Shown in pieces: positions 1 through 6,873 of a DNA stretch of 12,905 nt. The notes under the pieces were generated by a model that was not told the origin of the DNA, made no database searches, and saw only the letters and a program-made list of their open reading frames with translations. Within the stretch, counting starts at the first letter, position 1. Each line of letters opens with the position of its first letter. Origin of the DNA: Oscillospiraceae bacterium (lineage in GTDB: Bacteria > Bacillota > Clostridia > Oscillospirales > Oscillospiraceae); contig JAISKY010000027.1 of the NCBI GenBank assembly GCA_031260745.1, positions 1 to 12,905 on the forward strand, written 5' to 3'. A program made the position numbers and the translations under genes.

Positions 1-1
1 G

Positions 2-130
2 ATTGACCTTCGCAGTATGACTCAGGGGCGCGGCAGTTTCTCGATTGACTTCGCGAGGTACGAGGACGCTCCCGCAAACGTACAGCAAAAAATCATTGAG
101 GACGCAAAATCCGGCGCGAGCGCGGAGTAA
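2..130 (+). CDS. fusA: Elongation factor G, C-terminal end (partial)
   Basis: The frame is open from the left edge of the window to a TAA at 128-130 and encodes 42 residues. They begin IDLRSMTQGRGSFSIDFARY and continue with an ending like VQQKIIEDAK. The LRSMTQGRG block is the signature of domain V of translation elongation factor G, the GTPase that drives ribosomal translocation, and the spacing to the C-terminus is normal for the family. Domain V alone cannot say whether this is the main fusA copy or an EF-G2-type paralogue. The GTPase domain lies outside the window. The gene ends 172 bases before deoD, with a structured gap between them, so co-transcription is uncertain. Confidence 0.9.
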   Translation: MDLRSMTQGRGSFSIDFARYEDAPANVQQKIIEDAKSGASAE

Positions 131-142
131 ATTAAAATTCAT

Positions 143-221
143 AAATGCTAAATTAACAAATCTTATGTGCCTAAATCGGCATTGTTCACAGAAGCGCATA
201 AATACTGTTAATTTAGCGTTT
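143..221 (+). other. Long nested RNA hairpin between fusA and deoD
   Basis: Bases 143-158 pair with 206-221 over 16 positions, with one G-U wobble. Inside the loop, 164-170 pairs with 194-200 (7 positions, one wobble), so two stacked stems cover almost the whole stretch. The outer stem is AT-rich and is followed by TTATAGATT rather than a clean run of T. It could be a weak fusA terminator or a structured leader for deoD. A second hairpin, 216-221 with 230-235 (GCGTTT/AAACGC), uses the same bases as the right arm and therefore excludes the long stem. The pairing is read directly from sequence; a function is inference. It does not match the purine riboswitch core. Confidence 0.5.
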
Positions 222-262
222 TATAGATTAAACGCGGTATGAAAGGAGAAGCAAACGCATTG

Positions 263-325
263 ATGGTAAATATTTTATCATTAATAATTTTGCGCTTTAA
301 TTATGACACCTCAAAACGAAGCTAA
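263..325 (+). CDS. Possible 20-residue leader peptide overlapping the deoD start
   Basis: An AGGAG at 244-248 precedes a TTG at 260 and an in-frame ATG at 263. The frame runs MVNILSLIILRFNYD and ends in TAA at 323-325, about 20 nt inside deoD in another frame. The spacing from the AGGAG is long (11 nt to the TTG, 14 nt to the ATG), so initiation would be modest. The peptide is hydrophobic and resembles nothing I know. It is listed because this is the only Shine-Dalgarno-like sequence in front of deoD, whose own ATG has none. Translation of this frame could deliver ribosomes to the deoD start. It may equally be chance. Confidence 0.2.
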   Translation: MVNILSLIILRFNYDTSKRS

Positions 326-1010
326 AAAGGGCGATTTCGCCAAGACCGTGCTAATGCCCGGCGACCCGCTACGTTCCAAATTCGTCGCGGAGACATATTT
401 TGAAAACCCGCGGTTAGTTAACAACGTACGCGGGATTCAGGGTTATACGGGAACCTACAAGGGACACCCGATTTCGGTTATGGCGTCGGGAATGGGAATG
501 CCGTCAATGGGCATATACTCCTACGAGCTTTACAACACATACGATGTAGACCACATAATCCGAATCGGTACGGCGGGCGGCATAAGCGAGAAACTGAAAC
601 TGCGCGACGTTGTTGCCGCAATCGGAGCCTCAACGAACTCGTCCTACGCGGCGAACCAGTTCCAACTTCACGGTCAGCTTTGCGCGACCGCGAGTTACCG
701 TTTACTTGAAACCTGCGTAAACGTCGCGCGGGAGCGTAAATCCAGCCTTGTCGTGGGTAACGCGTATTGCACCGACAACTTCTACGACCCGTCGGGCGCG
801 ACATTGGAGTGGGGCAAGTTAGGCTGCTTAGTGGTGGAAATGGAAAGCTACGCGTTATATACGAACGCTTTGCAAGCCGGCAAGGAGGCACTCGCGATTT
901 TTACCGTGTCCGACCACATTGTCACGGGCGAGGAGGACGACCCGCTATCCCGCCAGAACTCCTACACCGAGATGATGGAAATCGCGCTGGAAACAGCGAT
1001 TAGATTATAA
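303..1010 (+). CDS. deoD: Purine nucleoside phosphorylase, DeoD type
   Basis: The 235-residue product is the usual length for the hexameric DeoD family, which cleaves purine (deoxy)nucleosides with phosphate to free base and (deoxy)ribose-1-phosphate in the cytosol. Key residues sit at the same numbers as in the E. coli enzyme. The phosphate site has MPGDP with Gly20 and Arg24, and Arg87 in RIGTAGG. Met180 and Glu181 in VEMES bind the ribose, and Asp204 in TVSDHI and Arg217 are the catalytic pair. The segment GMGMPS lies at 63-68. The start at 303 gives the normal N-terminus (MTPQNEAKKGDFAKTVLMPG), and no longer in-frame start exists because stops occur at 267, 282 and 285. No Shine-Dalgarno precedes the ATG. 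The gene stands alone and ends at a strong terminator. Confidence 0.95.
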   Translation: MTPQNEAKKGDFAKTVLMPGDPLRSKFVAETYFENPRLVNNVRGIQGYTGTYKGHPISVMASGMGMPSMGIYSYELYNTYDVDHIIRIGTAGGISEKLKLRDVVAAIGASTNSSYAANQFQLHGQLCATASYRLLETCVNVARERKSSLVVGNAYCTDNFYDPSGATLEWGKLGCLVVEMESYALYTNALQAGKEALAIFTVSDHIVTGEEDDPLSRQNSYTEMMEIALETAIRL

Positions 1011-1038
1011 GTTATAATATATCAAAAAAGTAAAAAAC

Positions 1039-1080
1039 AAAACGGACAGATTTTCCGTTTTAGAAAGCTCTGTCCGTTTT
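1039..1080. terminator. Bidirectional terminator between deoD and the histidine-kinase-like gene
   Basis: Bases 1039-1050 (AAAACGGACAGA) pair perfectly with 1069-1080 across an 18-nt loop. Read on the minus strand the stem is followed by TTTTGTTTTTTACTTTTTT, a strong U-tract for the gene ending at 1114. Read on the plus strand it is followed only by GGTTATTAAT, though the stem itself ends in TTTT. A competing hairpin uses the same left arm: 1039-1046 (AAAACGGA) with 1054-1061 (TCCGTTTT), 8 bp with a 7-nt loop. Confidence 0.8.
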
Positions 1081-1113
1081 GGTTATTAATCTGTTTATTT
1101 TATAATCGTTAAG

Positions 1114-2151
1114 TTATCGTTCGATATATGGCGCGCCGAATTTGTTCCAGCTTAAAACGTCGGACAACCCGGTCAAAACCCTCGTCATCGCGTCGTCGCT
1201 GATGATTTCGCCGGAATCCTCCAGTTTAAGCGGAGGCGTCTTACGCGGAATACTTACGCTGAAATTGGTAATATTATCGTGCCTTGTGGCAATAATGTTG
1301 CCACCGTGCTGATGCGCTACCCTAAGCGCGGACGAAAGTCCCAGCCCCATATCTCTGCTAAGCATAGACTCCGTACGAGTATACGCGTTGAATAAAATAC
1401 TCTCTAATCCTTTCGGGAAACCGCCGGAATTGTCCGATACGGTTATTGTGAAACTCTCCGAGGAACCCGTAAGCGTAAGCCCGATTGCCCCGCCGCTTTC
1501 CGGCGCGAGCCTTGCCGCGTTAGAAATCAGATTCAACAGCATACGCTCTAATTTTACCGAGTCGCCCATTGTTATCGCTTCGCCGTTATCGCAAAGGTTT
1601 TTGAACGAGAACTTAATCTCCGGATTCTCAATCAGCGACGCGACCGTCGAAACAAGATTCTCGCACAGTTCCGCCAAGTCAGTCACTTGCGGCTCAAACG
1701 TACTGTCCTCCTCGTCAAGAGTGTCGGTAAGGTTATCTACCATTCTGTGCAGTTTCGCCTGAGAACGCCATATCATACACAGATATTTTTGCAGGTCAAA
1801 GTCGTACGCCAGTCTTTTTCCGAGCAAATTAAGCGACGCCTGAATAACGCCAAGTTCCTCGCGAAGATAACCGTTCATACGCGTAAGCAAATAAGTATAC
1901 GGATTTTCCTCGTCGAAAAGCTCGGAAATAAACAGACGAATATTATCTTTGATATTTGACGCGAAACGGTAAATCGCGCCGTCAATTTCAGCCTGATACT
2001 TCGTAAGCTCAAGCACGACGGGCGCGCCGTCCGACGAAATAAAATTACGCTTCGCGACGCCGTTCGCGGCAATTACCGCGCCGTCGCAGATTGCAACCGC
2101 CGCGTCGGGCAGAAGTTCTAACAGTCTATCTAAATCTTGTCTGATTTCCAT
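1114..2151 (-). CDS. Degenerate sensor histidine kinase-like protein
   Basis: The product is 345 residues from the ATG at 2151. It has a PAS-like N-terminal stretch (about 1-80), a two-helix dimerisation region (about 85-145), and a C-terminal GHKL ATPase domain (about 165-305). The ATPase N-box reads NLISNAARLAP, G1 reads DNSGGFP and G2 reads MGLGLSSALRVAHQHGG. The H-box position reads NGYLREELGVIQ where the family has SHELRTPLxxI, so the phosphoacceptor histidine is aligned with glycine. G1 also has Ser where Gly is usual. No transmembrane segment is seen, so it is probably cytoplasmic. A TTG at 2193 extends the frame, but the predicted transcription start is about 2192, which favours 2151 (or ATG 2163). 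No clear Shine-Dalgarno is visible. No response regulator is adjacent. It may be an ATP-binding scaffold or regulator rather than an active kinase. Confidence 0.75.
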   Translation of the reverse strand: MEIRQDLDRLLELLPDAAVAICDGAVIAANGVAKRNFISSDGAPVVLELTKYQAEIDGAIYRFASNIKDNIRLFISELFDEENPYTYLLTRMNGYLREELGVIQASLNLLGKRLAYDFDLQKYLCMIWRSQAKLHRMVDNLTDTLDEEDSTFEPQVTDLAELCENLVSTVASLIENPEIKFSFKNLCDNGEAITMGDSVKLERMLLNLISNAARLAPESGGAIGLTLTGSSESFTITVSDNSGGFPKGLESILFNAYTRTESMLSRDMGLGLSSALRVAHQHGGNIIATRHDNITNFSVSIPRKTPPLKLEDSGEIISDDAMTRVLTGLSDVLSWNKFGAPYIER

Positions 2152-2198
2152 AATAAATATCATATTCCCAACTGTATACTGATTTATTTTCAATCTAC

Positions 2199-2227
2199 AG
2201 TATATAGCAATAACTCGCTTTTTGCAA
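2199..2227 (-). promoter_or_regulatory. Sigma-A promoter for the histidine-kinase-like gene
   Basis: Read on the minus strand, TTGCAA (2227-2222) and TATACT (2204-2199) are separated by exactly 17 nt. Transcription should start near 2192, giving an untranslated leader of about 40 nt before the ATG at 2151. The -10 overlaps one arm of an inverted repeat, TATACTG at 2175-2181 with CAGTATA at 2198-2204, which could be a repressor site around the start of transcription. Confidence 0.55.
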
Positions 2228-2258
2228 CATATTTTTTCAAAATTCTTCGGTAAATTTT

Positions 2259-2311
2259 TTGTTAATTATTTTATTTACGCAAATAATGGTCAACCGCAAA
2301 GTTTGAGGAGG
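2259..2311 (+). promoter_or_regulatory. Promoter and ribosome binding site of the solute-binding lipoprotein gene
   Basis: TTGTTA at 2259-2264 and AATAAT at 2282-2287 are spaced 17 nt, a plausible sigma-A promoter with a short leader. AGGAGG at 2306-2311 lies 7 nt before the ATG at 2319, a near-ideal Shine-Dalgarno that fixes the start. Confidence 0.5.
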
Positions 2312-2318
2312 TAGCAAA

Positions 2319-4991
2319 ATGTTAACGCAACCCAAAACAAAAACACTGCGCCGGGCATTATCGGTTATACTATCTTGCACGATTATGCTTGCGTTATTCG
2401 CCGCGTGTAACAAAAACAACAACGGAAATAATGGCGGAAACGATTCGCCAGGCGGCACAAATCCGGAGTTCGTCTACGTGCCGTCGTATAACACTTTATC
2501 CGCCGAAATCACTGATATGATTATGCCGAAAATCGTTAACGGAACGGTATATTTTTTCAGTAATGTCGTCGTCGGTCAGTATACTCCCGACGAATCGGAG
2601 TACGGCGATATTGACTTCGGCGATATGCCGATACCCAGAACCGCCGATTCCGCGCTTAACGCCGCCGTTGGGGAGAACATTTCGGACGGCGACGACGAAG
2701 GTTTAGAGGGAACTACCGACCCCGATAAACCCGACGAGGAATACGTACCTCAACCGGTGGACATTACGGAAATACGCCTGTTCAAAATTAACGCCGACGG
2801 TACAGGGTATAAGCAAATTGAGGGCTATCGGCCTCCGGCGTTACCTCCGGAAGCGCCTCAGTACAGCTCATACAGCATAACTCAATTTTTGCCCGGTACG
2901 GACGGAACCGCGTGGATATGCGAGAACGGCTACTTCGGCTATTACAACGAGGAAACACAAACCTACGTTGATAATAACGACATACAAATCAGCAAGATAA
3001 ATCTCGAATCCGGTGAAACAGTCACGGAACTTGACATTTCCCCGATACTGGCAAAAGACCAATATGCCAGTATCAGCTCAATGATTGCGGACAGTTCCGG
3101 CAATGTCGCGGTTGTCGGATACGACAACGAAAACGGCAACAATGTTATTTATATGTTCGGCTCTGACGGGAAATTATTGTTTTTGATTGACCTAAACAGC
3201 GACATTGGCTGGATTAACTTCCCCGTATTGCTGTCAGACGGACGGCTCGCGATTTCGCTGTATACTAACGACAATCACAATATCGTTCGACCCATTGATA
3301 TGACGGCGAAAAAACTTGGCGACAGTATCGGCGACGTTCCGAACAACGTCTATAACAGTATTAGTATTATGCCGGACGGAAAAACTCTATACACCTACGA
3401 CGAAACGGGAATCTTCAGCTTTGAATTTGGCAAACCTGAGCGTACGTACTTTGTTAACTGGCTGGACTCTGACGTCGATGGAGCGCAGTTACTCGGCGCG
3501 GTTGACGAGAATAAAATGCTGTGTATGCAGTTTGATTATTCCGTATACGAAACTAATCCGCAGGCTCGCGGACCTAAGATAGAGTTTATCACGCTGACAA
3601 AGACGAAGTCCTCCGAGGTTCCGCAAAAGAAGATTATTACGCTCGCGTGCGTATATCTTGACTGGAATTTACGCTCCGAGATTATTAAGTTCAACAAGCG
3701 CGACCCCGATTACCGCATCAGAGTTAACGATTATAGCATTTACAATACCTCCGACGATTACACCGCCGGAACGACCAAACTGAACACGGAGATAATCGCC
3801 GGAAATGTTCCCGATATTATATATACCAACAACGTACCGTTCGGCGTCTACGCCTCGAAAGGTATGATTGAGGATTTGTATCCGATGCTTGACGCGGACC
3901 CTGAATTTGGCGGACGCGGTATTCTTGTACCCGCGGTTGCTAAGGCATTGGAATCCGCTGACGGAAAACTGCTTCAGATTGCTTCAAGTTTCCAGATTAC
4001 CACGTATATCGGCAAGGCAGGTATCGTCGGTGAAAAACCGGGGTGGACAATGGACGAACTTACCGCCGCCGCCGCGAAAATTCCGGGCGGAGCGAGGATT
4101 TTCCCGTACTACTTCACCCGCGACGATTTTATGTACAACGTCTTTACGTTCAATACGCTCGAATACGTTGACTGGGAAACCGGAGAATGTAAATTCGATA
4201 CGCCGGAGTTTTCAAAGCTGCTCGATTTGGCGAAGTCACTTCCGGAAACTTATAACTGGGAACAGAATAACGGTAAGTATATAAACGAAAATCTTGAAAT
4301 TATGAATGACCGTCAACTGCTTCAGCAAGGGTACTTGGGCGACTTCAATAGTTATTTACAGATGGACACTATGTTAAACGGTGAGTTAGCGTTTAAGGGT
4401 TTCCCGTGCGAAAGCCGAAAAGGCAGCGCGTTTGAGTTCAACAGCGGTTTGGCGATGTCTACTAAATGCGCCAATAAGGACGGCGCGTGGAAGTTTATGC
4501 GGATACTGCTTACGGAGGAATATCACGCGCAGTATAACTCGTGGGCGTTCCCGATTAACCAAAAGATGTTCGACAAACAGATGGAATCCGCGATGACGGA
4601 AAATACCGTACCGTACGAATGGGGCTATGCCGCCGAATACGACGGTGGCGAAAAAGAGGACGTAATAGAGAAAATCTCTCCGGAGATAGCGGCTGAATAC
4701 AAAGGCAGACTGCGTCCGGACGGCACTTACTCGTTCCCGAAAGGCTACGTATGGATTTACGCTCAGGACGGTACAGACCAGTCGATTCCGTATTACGCTA
4801 TGACAGCGGAGGCTCGTGATAAACTTTTGGAGTTTATCAACTCCATCGACCGTTCCGTGTCACGCGACGAGAAAATCCTTGAAATCGTCACTGACGAGCT
4901 GCATACATTTTTCGCGGGGCAAAAAAGCGCTCAGGACGCGGTAAAGATAATCCAGTCGCGCGTCAGTATTTACGTTAACGAGCAACGCTAG
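2319..4991 (+). CDS. Extracellular solute-binding lipoprotein with N-terminal propeller-like domain
   Basis: The 890-residue product starts with a lipoprotein signal peptide ending in a LFAAC lipobox, with Cys30 as the lipidated residue, so it is anchored outside the membrane. A low-complexity acidic and proline-rich stretch lies at about 88-147. Residues about 150-430 contain repeated beta-rich units with SGN, SDGK and PDGK turns (for example PDGKTLYTYDETGIFSFEF), resembling blades of a beta-propeller. From about 436 (KKIITLACVYLDW) to about 810 the sequence looks like a type-1 extracellular solute-binding protein, as used by sugar ABC importers. It includes DIIYTNNVPFGVYASKGMIEDLYP and the late GAWKFMRILLTEEYHAQYN segment. 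Ordinary binding proteins are about 400-450 residues, so the N-terminal half is additional. No permease or ATPase gene is adjacent; the ligand is unknown. A strong Shine-Dalgarno supports the start. Confidence 0.85.
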   Translation: MLTQPKTKTLRRALSVILSCTIMLALFAACNKNNNGNNGGNDSPGGTNPEFVYVPSYNTLSAEITDMIMPKIVNGTVYFFSNVVVGQYTPDESEYGDIDFGDMPIPRTADSALNAAVGENISDGDDEGLEGTTDPDKPDEEYVPQPVDITEIRLFKINADGTGYKQIEGYRPPALPPEAPQYSSYSITQFLPGTDGTAWICENGYFGYYNEETQTYVDNNDIQISKINLESGETVTELDISPILAKDQYASISSMIADSSGNVAVVGYDNENGNNVIYMFGSDGKLLFLIDLNSDIGWINFPVLLSDGRLAISLYTNDNHNIVRPIDMTAKKLGDSIGDVPNNVYNSISIMPDGKTLYTYDETGIFSFEFGKPERTYFVNWLDSDVDGAQLLGAVDENKMLCMQFDYSVYETNPQARGPKIEFITLTKTKSSEVPQKKIITLACVYLDWNLRSEIIKFNKRDPDYRIRVNDYSIYNTSDDYTAGTTKLNTEIIAGNVPDIIYTNNVPFGVYASKGMIEDLYPMLDADPEFGGRGILVPAVAKALESADGKLLQIASSFQITTYIGKAGIVGEKPGWTMDELTAAAAKIPGGARIFPYYFTRDDFMYNVFTFNTLEYVDWETGECKFDTPEFSKLLDLAKSLPETYNWEQNNGKYINENLEIMNDRQLLQQGYLGDFNSYLQMDTMLNGELAFKGFPCESRKGSAFEFNSGLAMSTKCANKDGAWKFMRILLTEEYHAQYNSWAFPINQKMFDKQMESAMTENTVPYEWGYAAEYDGGEKEDVIEKISPEIAAEYKGRLRPDGTYSFPKGYVWIYAQDGTDQSIPYYAMTAEARDKLLEFINSIDRSVSRDEKILEIVTDELHTFFAGQKSAQDAVKIIQSRVSIYVNEQR

Positions 4992-5052
4992 TCAGGACGA
5001 CCGCGCCGACTCCGCGCAGTATCCGAACAATCTCAATAAGGACGCGTAACAA

Positions 5053-6204
5053 ATGACATATAACTTTGACGAAGTAATCAACCGCTACGGTACAGGGAGC
5101 ATAAAGTTCAGCCCGGAGTTCAGGAATAAACCCTCGGACGTTTTACCGATGTGGGTTGCGGATATGGACTTCAAAGCTCCGCCTTGCGTACTGGAGGAAC
5201 TTCACCGCCGCGTCGAACACGGCATTTTCGGCTACAGCGAAGCCGGCGAGGAGTATTTCGACACTTTGAAACAGTGGTTTCAGACCCGCCACAACTGGAC
5301 GGTGGAGCAAAACTCGCTGACGCTGACATTTGGAATTGTAAACGCGGTTTATCTTGCGGTCAGAGCGCTTACCTCCGAGGGCGACGGCGTAATCATACAG
5401 CAACCCGTTTACTATCCGTTTGAGGGCGCGGTGTCCGACAACCGCCGCAAAGTTCTGAATAACGGGCTTATCTATGAAAACGGCCGCTACGCGATGGATT
5501 TGAACGACTTCGAGGAAAAGGCTAAACTCGCCAAAGTGTTCATTCTTTGCAATCCGCATAATCCGGTCGGCAGAGTTTGGACTCGCGACGAGTTGAAAGC
5601 CGTAGGCGACATTTGCGTCAGGTACGGCGTAACCGTAATCTCGGACGAGATTCATCAGGATTTTATTTTCGCTCCGAGTAAGCACACGGTGTTCGCGGAC
5701 ATCTCGCCGGAGTTCGCGGACATCACGATAACCTGTACCGCGCCGAGTAAGACGTTTAACCTCGCGGGGTTAACGCTGTCGAATATTTTCATTGACAACA
5801 AAGAAATCCGCCGGAAATTCCGGCGTGAATACGAAGCGGCGGGACTAAGTCAACCGTCGCTGTTAGGGTTCGCCGCGTGTCAGGCGGCGTACTCCGGCGG
5901 AGTAGAATGGCTTGAGCAGCTTGTTAAGTACCTCGCCGGAAATTTGGAATTTACCCGCGATTTTTTAGTGAATAACGTACCCTCGGTTAAACTAATCGAG
6001 CCGGAAGGCACGTACCTGCTGTGGTTCGACTTCCGCGAGTTAAACGTCCCGAACTTAGACGACTTTATACTAAACAAGGCAAAGCTGTGGCTGGACGGCG
6101 GCACGATGTTTGGCGCGTCCGGTAAAGGCTTTCAGCGGCTGAATATGGCTTGTCCGCGCTCCACGCTTGAGGACGCGTTACTGCGTATCAAAAACGTATG
6201 CTGA
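5053..6204 (+). CDS. patB: PatB/MalY-type PLP-dependent aminotransferase (C-S lyase)
   Basis: The 383-residue protein belongs to the fold-type I aminotransferase family, PatB/MalY branch. Members cleave cystathionine or cysteine to pyruvate, ammonia and a thiol, and some act as aminotransferases. The N-terminus has the typical LPMWVADMDFKAPP and GIFGYSEAGEEYFD segments. CNPHNPVGRVW lies at 166-176, SDEIHQDF at 197-204, and the PLP-binding lysine is Lys233 in TAPSKTFNLAGL. The C-terminal FQRLNMACPRSTLEDAL matches the family ending. An AAGGA at 5038-5042, 10 nt before the ATG, supports the start. The gene follows the lipoprotein gene by 61 nt with no terminator between, so co-transcription is possible. 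Substrate choice cannot be read from sequence. The last 27 bases overlap a small minus-strand ORF. Confidence 0.9.
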   Translation: MTYNFDEVINRYGTGSIKFSPEFRNKPSDVLPMWVADMDFKAPPCVLEELHRRVEHGIFGYSEAGEEYFDTLKQWFQTRHNWTVEQNSLTLTFGIVNAVYLAVRALTSEGDGVIIQQPVYYPFEGAVSDNRRKVLNNGLIYENGRYAMDLNDFEEKAKLAKVFILCNPHNPVGRVWTRDELKAVGDICVRYGVTVISDEIHQDFIFAPSKHTVFADISPEFADITITCTAPSKTFNLAGLTLSNIFIDNKEIRRKFRREYEAAGLSQPSLLGFAACQAAYSGGVEWLEQLVKYLAGNLEFTRDFLVNNVPSVKLIEPEGTYLLWFDFRELNVPNLDDFILNKAKLWLDGGTMFGASGKGFQRLNMACPRSTLEDALLRIKNVC

Positions 6205-6351
6205 CACGATGACGCCAATCAACAGAGCCGCAAGCGGCAGATTAAACAGCTCTTTTCCGAGGTCAAACTGACCTCCGGTAAGCATTATCAGCGTTGACGC
6301 AAGCAATGTGTCGGCCGCCGCGACCGACCATCTCAAAATGTTATGTATCAT
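6178..6351 (-). CDS. Putative small membrane protein, 57 residues
   Basis: An intact minus-strand frame runs from ATG (6351-6349) to TAA (6180-6178) and fills most of the gap between patB and nrdR. The product starts MIHNILRWSVAAADTLL. It has two hydrophobic segments, about 8-26 (WSVAAADTLLASTLIMLTG) and about 37-53 (NLPLAALLIGVIVSAYV), joined by a short charged loop (GQFDLGKELF), so a two-helix membrane hairpin is plausible. Codon choice (GCG, CTT, CTG) resembles the neighbours. A weak GGTGAT lies 11 nt upstream of the ATG. The 3' end overlaps the convergent patB by 27 nt. I do not recognise a family. It may be a real small protein, a remnant of a larger gene, or chance. Confidence 0.4.
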   Translation of the reverse strand: MIHNILRWSVAAADTLLASTLIMLTGGQFDLGKELFNLPLAALLIGVIVSAYVFDTQ

Positions 6352-6434
6352 ACTCGTATTTTATCACCGCAGACGACCGTTTTCAAGCTGTAAATCTTGG
6401 AACTTATTTTGAAATTATATGGAGATTCACCGAT

Positions 6435-6872
6435 ATGCTTTGCCCTTTTTGTAAATGTTCGGAAACCAAAGTGCTTGAAACCCGCACCTCTGAAACCTCA
6501 ATTCGCCGCAGACGCGAGTGTCTTGAGTGCGGAAACCGTTTTACCACTTTTGAAACCTTTGAACTTCCTACCGTCGTTGTCAAACGCGACGGTACAAGAC
6601 AGGAGTTCGACCGCAATAAAATTATCAGCGGACTTCAGCGCGCTTGCCGCAAGCGTCCCGTTTCGTCCGACCAAATGCACGCAATCGCCACCGAGGTAGA
6701 CCGTGAGCTTCGCGGTATGACGCTAAGCGAAATTCCGACCGAAACCATCGGCGACATTGTTATGAGCAAACTAAAAAATCTTGACGAGGTCGCCTACGTC
6801 CGTTTCGCGTCCGTTTACCGTGATTTTACCGATACCGGCGACTTTATCCGTCTGATAAACGAAAGCAAATAA
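6435..6872 (+). CDS. nrdR: Transcriptional repressor NrdR
   Basis: NrdR represses ribonucleotide reductase genes and senses ATP/dATP through an ATP-cone. The 145-residue product starts MLCPFCKCSETKVLETR. The zinc ribbon cysteines are Cys3, Cys6, Cys29 and Cys32, followed by the family RRRRECLECGNRFTTFE block. The ATP-cone begins at about 46 (PTVVVKRDGTRQEFDRNKI) and runs to about 137. Length is close to the usual 150. The ATG at 6435 is preceded by GGAGA at 6421-6425 with 9-nt spacing and gives the canonical N-terminus; an upstream in-frame ATG at 6294 would add 47 residues unlike the family and is rejected. No nrd gene or clear NrdR box is in the window, so its targets lie elsewhere. Confidence 0.95.
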   Translation: MLCPFCKCSETKVLETRTSETSIRRRRECLECGNRFTTFETFELPTVVVKRDGTRQEFDRNKIISGLQRACRKRPVSSDQMHAIATEVDRELRGMTLSEIPTETIGDIVMSKLKNLDEVAYVRFASVYRDFTDTGDFIRLINESK

Positions 6873-6873
6873 A

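Noticed and set aside
131..302. Purine riboswitch upstream of deoD
   Set aside because: The pairing present does not contain the conserved purine aptamer core or its three-way junction, only long AT-rich stems.
478..891. Long minus-strand open frame inside deoD
   Set aside because: It has biased, Arg/Pro/Ser-rich composition and no ribosome binding site, and lies wholly under a gene with matched catalytic residues, so it is a shadow frame.
1130..1137. GGCGCGCC palindrome (also within GGGCGCGCC near 2020) as a methylation or restriction motif of interest
   Set aside because: Both lie in coding sequence of a genome that uses GCG and CGC codons heavily, so they are expected by composition.
2152..2193. 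TTG start at 2193 for the histidine-kinase-like gene
   Set aside because: The predicted promoter places the transcript start near 2192, so the TTG would not be on the mRNA. No Shine-Dalgarno precedes it.
3868..4284. 138-codon plus-strand frame inside the lipoprotein gene
   Set aside because: Arg/Ser-rich shadow of a strongly supported gene, with no start signal or recognisable motif.
6228..6239. GCCGCAAGCGGC hairpin as the patB terminator
   Set aside because: Four-base stem with no following T-run, and the bases are accounted for by the small minus-strand ORF.
6294..6434. Upstream in-frame extension of nrdR to an ATG at 6294
   Set aside because: The added 47 residues do not resemble NrdR, which begins at the CPFC zinc motif. 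The ATG at 6435 has GGAGA at good spacing, and the extension runs opposite the small minus-strand ORF.
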